From an uncultured Lachnospiraceae bacterium (GTDB lineage: Bacteria; Bacillota; Clostridia; Lachnospirales; Lachnospiraceae), in contig CAMALD010000003.1 of assembly GCA_945836355.1 (NCBI GenBank), positions 1-21,927 on the forward strand: a stretch of DNA of 21,927 bases. The letters run 5' to 3'. Shown here piece after piece: positions 8,255 through 19,129 of this stretch (position 1 is the first letter of the stretch; each line of letters opens with the position of its first letter). The notes under the pieces were generated by a model. The model worked only from the letters and a program-made list of their open reading frames with translations, was not told the DNA's origin and did not search any database. The position numbers were made by a program, and so were the translations under genes.

Positions 8255-9682
<1,428 letters not shown>

Positions 9683-9692
9683 TCATGCTGCC

Positions 9693-10544
9693 TTAACTGA
9701 TTGCATTCGCTCCGGCAATAATTTCGGTAAGCTCCTGCGTGATTGAGCTCTGACGTGCCCGGTTGTACAGCAGGGACAAATCGGAAATCATCTCGTCCGC
9801 GTTGCTGGTGGCTGCATCCATCGCCTGCATGCGGGCACCGTTTTCGCTGGCAAGTGCCTGAACCATTGCTCCATAAACCAAACTGTTGATATACTTCGGA
9901 ATAATGAGGTTTAACGCTTCGTCCGACTGCGGCTCATAATTCATAAGCGTCAGGTCCTCCTCATCCGCCTCCTCCTTTACTTCAACCGGAAGCAGCTTTA
10001 AGAAAGTCGGGATATGCACCACCGTGTTTTTGAATACGGTGTACGCGATATAGATTTCACCCACCTCATTGTTTACAAATGCATTCAGAACATCGCGCCC
10101 GATATCGATTGCATCCTTGAACATCGGCTCGTTGATCACCTCGGAATAGTCCGCGCGGATCTCATAGCCGCGTTTTGCCAAAGCATCTCTGCCCTTTCTT
10201 CCGACCGCATAGATCACGGCATCTTCTTTTGCAATGCCGCTGCCGGTCACCAGCTTGATTACATTGGAGTTATATCCGCCAGCGAGCCCGCGGTTGGAGG
10301 TAATCACGATGATTGCCTTTTTCGGGGAGCTGCCGGCGTTCAGATAAGGATGTGACAAGGTACTTGATTTCTTCAGCATGGAGTTCACCGTCTGGTACAT
10401 GTAGTTGAAATACGGCAGGGAATTCTCCGCGCGCGACTTCGCCTTCTGCAGCTTGACGGTGGAAACGAGCTTCATGGCCTTGGTAATCTGCCCGGTACTC
10501 TGTATACTCTCTTTGCGCCTTTTGATATCTCTCATTGAGGCCAT
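9693..10544 (-). CDS. atpG: ATP synthase F1 subunit gamma
   Basis: This 283-residue rotor shaft has both conserved coiled-coil ends. The N-terminal helix is MRDIKRRKESIQSTGQITKA with KLQKAK, and the C-terminal helix is MDAATSNADEMI with LYNRARQSSITQELTEI. The middle Rossmann-like part contains ITSNRGLAGGYN. The ATG has GAGGG nine bases upstream. It lies between atpA (19 bases) and atpD (43 bases) in standard order. Confidence 0.97.
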   Translation of the reverse strand: MASMRDIKRRKESIQSTGQITKAMKLVSTVKLQKAKSRAENSLPYFNYMYQTVNSMLKKSSTLSHPYLNAGSSPKKAIIVITSNRGLAGGYNSNVIKLVTGSGIAKEDAVIYAVGRKGRDALAKRGYEIRADYSEVINEPMFKDAIDIGRDVLNAFVNNEVGEIYIAYTVFKNTVVHIPTFLKLLPVEVKEEADEEDLTLMNYEPQSDEALNLIIPKYINSLVYGAMVQALASENGARMQAMDAATSNADEMISDLSLLYNRARQSSITQELTEIIAGANAIS

Positions 10545-10563
10545 AGCTTCACACCCTCTCTAT

Positions 10564-12090
<1,527 letters not shown>

Positions 12091-12109
12091 CTATAATAGT
12101 CTGCTTTAC

Positions 12110-12140
12110 TGCTACGCCCGGCATTAGCCCGGCCGCAGCA
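12110..12140 (-). other. GC-rich mRNA hairpin in the atpH-atpA intergenic region
   Basis: On the minus strand TGCTGC-G-GCCGGGC and GCCGGGC-GTAGCA pair around a TAAT loop. The stem has one G-U pair, one G-G mismatch and a bulged G. No U-tract follows, so it is not a terminator. It lies seven bases after the atpH stop and about 38 bases before the atpA TTG. It could be a processing, stability or translation-control element of the polycistronic mRNA. Confidence 0.5.
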
Positions 12141-12147
12141 CTTTGCT

Positions 12148-12696
12148 TTATGAAAGCTGTATTTTCTGCAGCTGCTTTTCCATCTGTGACAGCTTTGTAC
12201 GGATACTGCTGTCCACCACACGGTCACCGATGCGGATTACAACTCCGCCGATCAGCGCTGCATCCACCCCGTAATGCATCTCCAGGGTTTCATAATCGGT
12301 CGTTGCGAGAAGCTTTTGCTCCAGCTTCGCTCTCTGCGCATCATCCAGAGCTCTGGCGGATGTCACGGTAACTACGCCGATTTTTTTATATTCCTTCACT
12401 ACTGACAGGAAATAGCCCAAAACTGCATCCAGTTCATCTGCCCGTCCCTTATCCACAATCAGCGTGAGAAATCCGGTCATGTCCTCGGACACTCTGCCCG
12501 AAAAAACATTCTTTACCACAGTATTCTTTTCTTCTTTGCTGATCTTCGGGTGGGTGAGAAACAGCATCAGGTCGCTGTTTTGTTCAAACACCTCGCGTAC
12601 CCGGGCTGCCTCCTCAAAAAGGGTGTCTACGGACTGCTTTTCCAGAGCAAGTTCAAACAAGGCATCTCCGTATACTTTGGATACTAATTTCGCCAT
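12148..12696 (-). CDS. atpH: ATP synthase F1 subunit delta (OSCP-like)
   Basis: This 182-residue peripheral-stalk subunit joins the b-dimer to the top of alpha3. It begins AKLVSKVYGDALFELALE and has the conserved C-terminal part with ALIGGVVIRIGDRVVDSSIRTKL. The ATG overlaps the end of atpF by 13 bases, which implies translational coupling, and AGGTGAT precedes it. Confidence 0.96.
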   Translation of the reverse strand: MAKLVSKVYGDALFELALEKQSVDTLFEEAARVREVFEQNSDLMLFLTHPKISKEEKNTVVKNVFSGRVSEDMTGFLTLIVDKGRADELDAVLGYFLSVVKEYKKIGVVTVTSARALDDAQRAKLEQKLLATTDYETLEMHYGVDAALIGGVVIRIGDRVVDSSIRTKLSQMEKQLQKIQLS

Positions 12697-13289
12697 GTAT
12701 CATCACCTATCTCATTCAAAGCTTCGTCCACGAGCTGCGCCTGTTTCTTGTCATCCATGCTTTCAGCTACAAACTTGCCGGCTATCATAGATGCCACAGA
12801 AATCATTTCCTTCTTAACTTCGTCTTTCATTTTATTCTTTTCGAGCTCAATTTCCCTTGTCGCTCTCTGTGTGATTCTCGCTGCCTCTTCCTGTGCCTCT
12901 GCCACAATGTCAGCCTCTTTCTTCATGGCCTTCTTTCTGCCCTCGGCAAGAATCTCGTCCACCTCGGCATCCGCAGCCTGTACCTTTGCATCGTACTCAG
13001 CCTTGAATGCAAGCGCGTCCTCCTTGTCCTTTGCAGCGGCATCCAGATCCGCCTGCACCTTCGCCTGGCGCGCAGCCAGCAGGTTTCTTGCAGGATTAAA
13101 CAGGAGATAGGATAACAGCAGGAATAAAACAAACACGGCAACCAGTGTGATGCAGACATCAGCGAGCCACTGTGCGTCAAGACCAAAAATACGGTTCAGC
13201 CACGCGAACAGCCCTTTTCCGTCCTCGTCCGTGATCACCTGTTCCAAAAACATTGTTCCCGCGCTCATACTGCTAAACAAACTGCCCAC
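12684..13289 (-). CDS. atpF: ATP synthase Fo subunit b
   Basis: This 201-residue peripheral-stalk subunit has one membrane helix (about 43-63, VCITLVAVFVLFLLLSYLLF), followed by FNPARNLLAARQAKVQADLD and a long Ala/Glu/Lys-rich coiled coil to about 190. It has about 40 residues before the membrane helix, longer than the E. coli b subunit. The start is GTG (13289) with GGGAGG seven bases upstream. It lies 68 bases after atpE. Confidence 0.95.
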   Translation of the reverse strand: MGSLFSSMSAGTMFLEQVITDEDGKGLFAWLNRIFGLDAQWLADVCITLVAVFVLFLLLSYLLFNPARNLLAARQAKVQADLDAAAKDKEDALAFKAEYDAKVQAADAEVDEILAEGRKKAMKKEADIVAEAQEEAARITQRATREIELEKNKMKDEVKKEMISVASMIAGKFVAESMDDKKQAQLVDEALNEIGDDTWRN

Positions 13290-13357
13290 TGTCCGGCCTC
13301 CCTTCGATTCGTATTTTTTCCGGCACCATACCGGAAAAGCATTTTGCCATCTTCAAA

Positions 13358-13645
<288 letters not shown>

Positions 13646-13665
13646 TCAAATTGTAAATAACCGCC

Positions 13666-14427
13666 TTACTCTTCCTCAAAATTGTTTGAGATAAATACCA
13701 TGGTCAGCATTGCAAATACATATGTCTGGATGGCACCGGAGAATACATCGAAGTATCCGTGCAGCGCTGCAGGCCAGATAATTGCAAATTTGCCGATCAG
13801 TCCGTAAATCAGTCCCATCATGACCGTACCGGAAAGAACGTTACCGAAGAGACGAAGCGACATAGATAACGGGGTCGCAAGCTCACCGATAATATTGATT
13901 GGCGTCAGCAGAACCGGCTTAAACAGGTTCGTGATATGAGCCATCTTCTGGTACTTAAAGCCGTTGTAATGGATCAGGACAAACGTAATCAACGCCAATC
14001 CAAAGGTTACACCGTAGTCTGCGGTCGGCGGTCGAAGTCCGAACAGACCTGCAATGTTTGCCAAAAGGATAAAAGCAAAGATCGTGCCGATGTAATTGGA
14101 AAACTTTCCTCCATGTTTCTCACCCATGTTGGTCCTGGTAAGATTGTCGATTGTCTCGACCATGTATTCAATCACATTCAGGAACGGTCCCGGAGCTTTT
14201 TCCGGATCAGCCTTTTTGATCACTCTGTTTGCTATCAGTGCAAAGACAACCAGCGCCAGCATAACGATTAACATGCTGATATGTGTAGTCGTCAGCCAGA
14301 CCTTCTGGCCAAGAAACTCATACTGGAGGAATCCATCCACACCGAATGTCACATCTTTGTCAGAGCTGAATTCTATTAGCTTCTGCCCTGCAAAGCCTGC
14401 GGAAAGCAAACTGCTTCCATTGCTCAC
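13666..14427 (-). CDS. atpB: ATP synthase Fo subunit a
   Basis: This 253-residue stator membrane subunit forms the ion half-channels next to the c-ring. It has multiple hydrophobic helices, PPTAD (133-137) and the essential arginine R192 in PLSMSLRLFGNVLSG. The C-terminal helix has GAIQTYVFAMLTMVFISN. The start is GTG (14427) with GGAAGG seven bases upstream; that SD overlaps the stop of the preceding gene, which points to coupled translation. Confidence 0.97.
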   Translation of the reverse strand: MSNGSSLLSAGFAGQKLIEFSSDKDVTFGVDGFLQYEFLGQKVWLTTTHISMLIVMLALVVFALIANRVIKKADPEKAPGPFLNVIEYMVETIDNLTRTNMGEKHGGKFSNYIGTIFAFILLANIAGLFGLRPPTADYGVTFGLALITFVLIHYNGFKYQKMAHITNLFKPVLLTPINIIGELATPLSMSLRLFGNVLSGTVMMGLIYGLIGKFAIIWPAALHGYFDVFSGAIQTYVFAMLTMVFISNNFEEE

Positions 14428-14431
14428 TTTC

Positions 14432-14902
14432 TCACCTTCCTTTGTTTAAATAATTGATTGCTTTATGAGTTAACGGCTGTAAATATGCCGTAAACTTTAG
14501 ACTTAACACACCGGCAAGCACTCCGAAAACATGAAACACCTTCGGAAAACAAGCGCCGATTGCAAATACCGCGGCCGCAATCAGAATGCGCTTAATTGCA
14601 CTTTTTTTCATATATCTGGTTGCGGAATCTGCATCCATGTCCAATGCCCGGTCAATCGATACATACAGATGCCACAGCATCAGCCCTGCCGCTGCAGCGC
14701 CAAGCGCCACACCAAGCACCCACCGGTACCACTCGCGAAGCATGAAAAGACTCCCTGCCGCCGCAAACACCATCGCACATAGCACAAGCCCGAGAGCCAT
14801 GTCCCTGACAGTCTCTTTCGCATTCATTGCATCCTCCTCGGGATCAATGTAGCCGGTATCCTCGTCCCCCTGCACCGTCTCACGCAGATTGTCCTCACTC
14901 AT
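14432..14902 (-). CDS. atpI: ATP synthase subunit I (AtpI-like)
   Basis: This protein of about 156 residues has a very acidic N-terminus and about four hydrophobic helices (GLVLCAMVFAAAGSLFML and later segments). It ends with LKFTAYLQPLTHKAINYLN, a pattern usual for clostridial AtpI. AtpI is known to help c-ring assembly. The ATG at 14902 overlaps the atpZ stop by eight bases and has GGAGGAG ten bases upstream. A second ATG at 14827 has a stronger SD (GAGGAGG, five bases) and would give a 131-residue protein nearer the family norm. The acidic stretch between them reads like coding sequence, so I kept the longer form, but the start is uncertain. Confidence 0.82.
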   Translation of the reverse strand: MSEDNLRETVQGDEDTGYIDPEEDAMNAKETVRDMALGLVLCAMVFAAAGSLFMLREWYRWVLGVALGAAAAGLMLWHLYVSIDRALDMDADSATRYMKKSAIKRILIAAAVFAIGACFPKVFHVFGVLAGVLSLKFTAYLQPLTHKAINYLNKGR

Positions 14903-15404
14903 CCTTCCGATTCTCCTCCCTGCGCTTGCGCCATGCTTTAAACTCCTCCTCAGCGGCAACACTGCCACTCTTAACCGCAACATCCCCAGGAGCACCACGA
15001 AGCTTTTTCTGAACGTCGGACTGCTGTCTTAAACGCCGCGCCCTTACACCGGAAACCGGCTCCTCTTCGCATGCCTGCACGCCACCGGATTCCCCGCCTG
15101 TGCCGGCTGGGTCTTCCTCCGGCTGCCTCGTGACATCGTTTCTGCTTAATAAGCTTTCCCAGTAGGCCTGTTCCTTCTGTTCGCGTTTCAGGTCCTCGGC
15201 ATAAAAGGGCTTCGTCAGCTTGTAAATATTGCGAAAGGCTGCGGCGATACCAAGCACCAAAAAAATCAGGATACAGAATTCGGTCTTAAACAGCCTGTCA
15301 AACTGGTACCCGATAAATGCTCCCAAAAAGATCGGTACAATCATGCTGATGCCGATTTGGCTGACCATCAGTATGGCCTTCACCACGGAATGTTTCTCTT
15401 TCAA
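14895..15404 (-). CDS. atpZ: AtpZ/AtpI family protein with long C-terminal extension
   Basis: This is the first gene of the atp operon, 169 residues. The N-terminal half is a typical AtpZ: SQIGISMIVPIFLGAFIGYQ in TM1 (about 10-32), the segment FDRLFKTEF, and TM2 (about 43-63) ending AAFRNIYKL. AtpZ and AtpI are proposed to act in assembly or Mg2+/Ca2+ supply for the synthase. The remaining ~100 residues are hydrophilic, charged and probably disordered, much longer than the usual tail. I chose TTG at 15404 because SD GGAGG lies eight bases upstream (15413-15417). Longer in-frame versions reach back into the promoter and have no SD. Confidence 0.85.
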   Translation of the reverse strand: MKEKHSVVKAILMVSQIGISMIVPIFLGAFIGYQFDRLFKTEFCILIFLVLGIAAAFRNIYKLTKPFYAEDLKREQKEQAYWESLLSRNDVTRQPEEDPAGTGGESGGVQACEEEPVSGVRARRLRQQSDVQKKLRGAPGDVAVKSGSVAAEEEFKAWRKRREENRKDE

Positions 15405-15450
15405 ACCACATGCCTCCGTCCTACAATTCGCAAAAACAGATATCGAATCT

Positions 15451-15459
15451 ATCATACCA
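15451..15459 (-). promoter_or_regulatory. Extended -10 promoter of the atp operon
   Basis: On the minus strand TGG-TATGAT (15459-15451) is an extended -10 element. No convincing -35 is seen at 16-18 bases. The predicted transcript start is near 15444, about 40 bases before the atpZ TTG. It is the only promoter-like site I can find upstream of the operon. Confidence 0.5.
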
Positions 15460-15521
15460 CAATTTTGGAAAAAAGTACACAATTTCTCGTAAATTTATGA
15501 ATTTTATCATATAATTTCGCA

Positions 15522-15550
15522 TTGTCTTTTTGGTTCCGCTGTGCTATACT
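15522..15550 (+). promoter_or_regulatory. Sigma-A promoter of the DUF402 gene
   Basis: TTGTCT (15522-15527), a 17-base spacer and TATACT (15545-15550) with extended -10 TGC. The expected start is near 15557. The 13 bases ending at the -10 are identical to those in the YkgJ-gene promoter (6168-6180). It is divergent from the atp promoter about 65 bases away. Confidence 0.75.
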
Positions 15551-15578
15551 ATGAAAAATATTTCTGACATAAGAAAAT

Positions 15579-15606
15579 GAAGCCCCGGCATCAGCGCCGG
15601 AGCTTC
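15579..15606 (+). other. Leader hairpin ahead of the DUF402 gene
   Basis: GAAGCCCCGGC (15579-15589) and GCCGGAGCTTC (15596-15606) pair over 11 positions with one mismatch around a six-base loop. It lies in the predicted 5' leader, about seven bases before the SD AGGTGG. No T-tract follows, so it is more likely a stability or translation element than a terminator. Confidence 0.5.
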
Positions 15607-15622
15607 GGAATAGGTGGGTCCG

Positions 15623-16093
15623 ATGAATACAAAAACTCTATACCGCAAACGTTTTGTCCCGATGGAAACCATAGCCTTAAAGGATGATGTCGTTCTGTTC
15701 GAAGAAGATAATCTCCTTGTCACCTCCTGGAAATCCTTAAAACCACGGTGTGACATCGGCAGGGGTATCTCCGCATATTTCATTGACAAGGGCATCAAGG
15801 TCAGCAAAATCTTTGCGCCGGACGGTAGCTTTGTACACTGGTACTGCGATATGATTCACACCGTTGCCGATGAGAATTCCCTTATTTTTGAAGATTTGCT
15901 GATTGACGTGGTAGTCGACCCGGACGGCACACTGCATATCTTAGATGCGGCAGAAGCCGCAGACGCACTCCGGGACGGCATCATTACCCCGGAGATGCTT
16001 TGTGACTCCCTCCGCTCGATGGACCGGCTGTTAGCCGACATCGATGCAGGGCATTTCAACGCCTACACCGATTTAATCGACCGCTTCTGCTAA
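15623..16093 (+). CDS. DUF402 domain-containing protein
   Basis: This protein of about 156 residues has the DUF402 pattern (FomD/nucleoside-phosphatase-like fold): SAYFIDKGIKVSKIFAPDGS, then WYCDMIH and LLIDVVVDPDGTLHILDAAE. The acidic residues in D-VVVDPDG and LDAAE are the likely metal ligands. Some family members hydrolyse nucleoside di- or triphosphates; the substrate here is unknown. The ATG at 15623 is preferred over the GTG at 15614 because AGGTGGG sits at proper distance. The last 21 bases overlap the 3' end of the convergent GH2 gene. Confidence 0.85.
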   Translation: MNTKTLYRKRFVPMETIALKDDVVLFEEDNLLVTSWKSLKPRCDIGRGISAYFIDKGIKVSKIFAPDGSFVHWYCDMIHTVADENSLIFEDLLIDVVVDPDGTLHILDAAEAADALRDGIITPEMLCDSLRSMDRLLADIDAGHFNAYTDLIDRFC

Positions 16094-19078
16094 TATTTGT
16101 TCAAACTCCTGCTCCGTCAGTTCTTCTGCCGGGGCAAATTTTTCAGATGCCGCATACTCTGTCAGGCTGCGGTACAGGTTCTGCGCCGTCACGTCATCTG
16201 CAATCTCATCCAAGCGGCTCGTGCACACCAGCAGCTTTCCGCCCATACACTGCGCCTCAAATACCATTCCCAGCTTATGGTTTCGCTCAAAATTATCGAT
16301 TGTCTGCACAATCGGTCTGATTGCTGTGCCGTCGAGAATCGCACAATCACTCTGCATCACCAGCGAGTACCACTGCGGTGTCGAATATGCATGGCTTCCA
16401 AATCCCTTAAGCGCCTCATGCCCGCTGCGAATCGTTAAGCCCAGCGTGCCCACAGGAATCGGACGTCCCATCGACTCCGAGATTGACCGGAACATCGGAT
16501 AGCACCAGAAATCAGTGCTAAACGTCCCCTGCACTTTGTTTTTCAGAGACCTTGGGAGGAATAATACCCGCCTGCCTTCCTTCAGCAGACTCACAGCATG
16601 CTCTTTATCCTCCGTCACATATACCGGATATTTTCCACACTGCTTTTCCCCTGCGCTAATCGGCTCTTCCAACGCCGGATAGGTGTAGAGCTGATAGGAA
16701 TTTTCCGCTATCACATCCTCTTCAATATCCAGCAGACTTAACGTCAGACGATACTCCGCGGCACTGTCCCGCTTCTCGGTCTGCCAGATAAAGCTGCCGG
16801 CCTCATGTACGCCGTTATCCAGTCTCCGCAGCGGATACTCCTCGCAAAACAGCTTCTGCCTGCGCTCAAAGCTTATTTCACTTCTGCCCTCCTCAGTAAC
16901 AACCACGCGCAGTGTCGCGCCGGATAAGGCCCTCTGCCCGTAATGCGATATCACAAGACCGCCGTTCACCCGCTCGCCCTGCGTATACACAAAGCGCTCC
17001 AGCTTTGCAAGTGCCACCGTAGGTGCACAGAAGCCTCTCCATTCACGGCTTGAAATCGTTCCCTTCTCTTCCATCAGCGCATTCAGCACACCGACCGTCG
17101 CCGTGCCCTGCCCCGAAAAATCCTGAATATCCAAAATCTGATACCCGGCAAGCATCCCCGAGCGGTGTGCCGCTTCCAGCTCCAGCTTATAGCAGAACGC
17201 CGCCAGCTTCCCCGAGTTACGGAAAAATTCCTCTGCCTGCTCCTCCATACCGGCTGCTGCCAGACGCTCCTTAAACACTTCCAGATTGCGCGGTGCCAGC
17301 ACCCCAGTATAATGGTCAATTTCCCTAAAATCCGGGTATGTGCAGTACTGTCCCACCTCATGCGACACCACCGGCTTATCGACCGCAAACGCCCCGCCCT
17401 GCACAGCCTTTACCTCCATTACCCCGGTGCCGTACTGAATCTGAAGCTCCTGCTTTGCGCCGGCTTCCGCCTTGTCCGCACTCCGGTCAAAAAACGGATC
17501 ATAGCTATGCGCGGTGTTCGGCTGACAGGTCTGCACAAATCCCTGCGGGGCATCACACATCGCATAGGAGCCGCGTATCAGTGCGTCCCGGTCAAAGCGC
17601 ACGCCGACAAAAAACTCTTCCTCTGGAATATCCTTTGGGCAGAACTGAAAATTATTCGAGCCCGACGTGTAACGGTGACGCTTATCCACCGAGCGGAAAA
17701 GGTCAATAATCTCTCCTAGGCGCTTTGCGCTGCCCCAAAGCTCATTCCCCAGTGACATCATCACAAAGGACGGATGGCTTCCGTATGCCTCCATCAGACG
17801 CAGACCCTCACGGATGAGGTATTCCTGCTCTGCCTCATTGCAGCCTTCCTCGCCAACGTCCGCAATCGTGCCCCAGAAAGGCAGCTCCGGCTCCATGTAG
17901 ATTCCAAGAAGGTCTGCCGCAAAGAACGCCGCCTCCGGCGGACAACAGGTGTGGAAGCGATAATGGTTAATGCCGAAACGTTTTGCCTCACGCATTACGC
18001 GAAGCCATGCCGCCACATCCATCGGCGCCGCACCGCTGATTGGGAAAATCATGCCATCATGCTTTCCACGCAAAAAGGTTCTGAGGCCGTTGATATAAAA
18101 ATGATGCTCGTCCACAGTGAAATCGCGGAAGCCGAACACAGCCTCCACCGCACTATCCTTATATTCTGTCATACCATCCCAGAAGCCCCTGCGCTCCAGC
18201 CTCCGGCTCACCTGCTGCTCTGCCTGCTCGCGGACTGGTGCCATCAGTGCGTCCTTTTTCTCCATACAGCGGATATACAGCTTCCCGTAGCACGGCGTAA
18301 ACTCACCAAACCGCAATATATTCTCCACTTTCACCGTAACCGTCTGCCGGTTCACTCCCGGAGCCACCGCCAGCGCATGGCTGTGCGTTCCTTCCATCAG
18401 ATGCAGCCTTTCCCTGTGCATTCCCGAAACCGGCAGCACCTCTTCCTCCATCTGCACATATTCACCACTCACCGTAATCTCGCGCTCCTCCGGCATCAGC
18501 CACTGATTCACCGTTTCAAGCGTGATTCTGATTTCACCTGTTGCCGGATTCGACTCGGTCGCTGCCCAGATTACATCCACCGGTGCAAAAACCTGCAGCT
18601 CCATTCTTCCAAGGATGCCGTTCCAGTTGGTCTGGGTATCCGGAGAAGTCATATGCCCTCCTCTGGTCGGATAACCCACATTGCTCACGCAAATCTTAAT
18701 CGTAAACTGCTCTGCCTTCACCGCACTGCTGATATCGTAGCGGTGCGGTGCACAGATACTGTCACACTCTCCCACCTTCACATCGTCAATCCACACCTCG
18801 GTCATGCGTGTCCGTTCCAGATAGAGAAACATCGGTCTGCCGACATCCTCTCTTGCTACACATACAGTGCGCGTATACCACGCATAACCGCAGAACGGAT
18901 ATCTTTCTGTCAGAAATCCGGTCTCCCGCGCCTGGTTTTCACCATGTAACGTCTTTTTGGCCTGCGCCGTGGTAGAAGGCAGCGTGATGGTGTCGTCACA
19001 ATCGCGCAGCATGGCCCCCTCATCTCTTTGTTCGTCCATACGCAGCTGCCATTCGCCTGCAAGATTATATACCTTCAT
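16073..19078 (-). CDS. Glycoside hydrolase family 2 protein (beta-glycosidase, specificity unknown)
   Basis: This 1001-residue protein has no signal peptide, so it is probably cytoplasmic. An N-terminal sugar-binding jelly roll (about 1-165) contains YAWYTR and GRPMFLYLERTRMTEVWIDD. An immunoglobulin-like domain and a TIM barrel follow. The predicted acid/base is E446 (SLGNELWGS) and the nucleophile E574 (VVSHEVGQY), the standard GH2 pair. The sequence after the barrel (about 690-1000) adds beta-rich and mixed domains I cannot name, ending in an acidic tail. Specificity (galactosidase, glucuronidase or another) cannot be told from sequence. SD AAGGAGGAG precedes the ATG. It is the third gene after the GH13 enzyme and the pseudouridine synthase, 51 bases behind the latter. 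Confidence 0.88.
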   Translation of the reverse strand: MKVYNLAGEWQLRMDEQRDEGAMLRDCDDTITLPSTTAQAKKTLHGENQARETGFLTERYPFCGYAWYTRTVCVAREDVGRPMFLYLERTRMTEVWIDDVKVGECDSICAPHRYDISSAVKAEQFTIKICVSNVGYPTRGGHMTSPDTQTNWNGILGRMELQVFAPVDVIWAATESNPATGEIRITLETVNQWLMPEEREITVSGEYVQMEEEVLPVSGMHRERLHLMEGTHSHALAVAPGVNRQTVTVKVENILRFGEFTPCYGKLYIRCMEKKDALMAPVREQAEQQVSRRLERRGFWDGMTEYKDSAVEAVFGFRDFTVDEHHFYINGLRTFLRGKHDGMIFPISGAAPMDVAAWLRVMREAKRFGINHYRFHTCCPPEAAFFAADLLGIYMEPELPFWGTIADVGEEGCNEAEQEYLIREGLRLMEAYGSHPSFVMMSLGNELWGSAKRLGEIIDLFRSVDKRHRYTSGSNNFQFCPKDIPEEEFFVGVRFDRDALIRGSYAMCDAPQGFVQTCQPNTAHSYDPFFDRSADKAEAGAKQELQIQYGTGVMEVKAVQGGAFAVDKPVVSHEVGQYCTYPDFREIDHYTGVLAPRNLEVFKERLAAAGMEEQAEEFFRNSGKLAAFCYKLELEAAHRSGMLAGYQILDIQDFSGQGTATVGVLNALMEEKGTISSREWRGFCAPTVALAKLERFVYTQGERVNGGLVISHYGQRALSGATLRVVVTEEGRSEISFERRQKLFCEEYPLRRLDNGVHEAGSFIWQTEKRDSAAEYRLTLSLLDIEEDVIAENSYQLYTYPALEEPISAGEKQCGKYPVYVTEDKEHAVSLLKEGRRVLFLPRSLKNKVQGTFSTDFWCYPMFRSISESMGRPIPVGTLGLTIRSGHEALKGFGSHAYSTPQWYSLVMQSDCAILDGTAIRPIVQTIDNFERNHKLGMVFEAQCMGGKLLVCTSRLDEIADDVTAQNLYRSLTEYAASEKFAPAEELTEQEFEQILAEAVD

Positions 19079-19129
19079 TCTTACTCCTCCTTAAAACAGA
19101 GCTTCGCAATCCATATTGACAAGCAGCCT

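Noticed and set aside
14432..14827. Shorter atpI starting at the ATG at 14827 with a strong GAGGAGG SD.
   Set aside because: Not excluded, but the upstream acidic stretch has coding-like codons and the ATG at 14902 couples to the atpZ stop, so the longer form was kept.
17774..18949. 391-codon plus-strand open frame opposite the GH2 gene.
   Set aside because: It is antisense to a gene with clear GH2 motifs, has a His/Arg/Leu-rich composition typical of an antisense shadow, and shows no SD or family motif.
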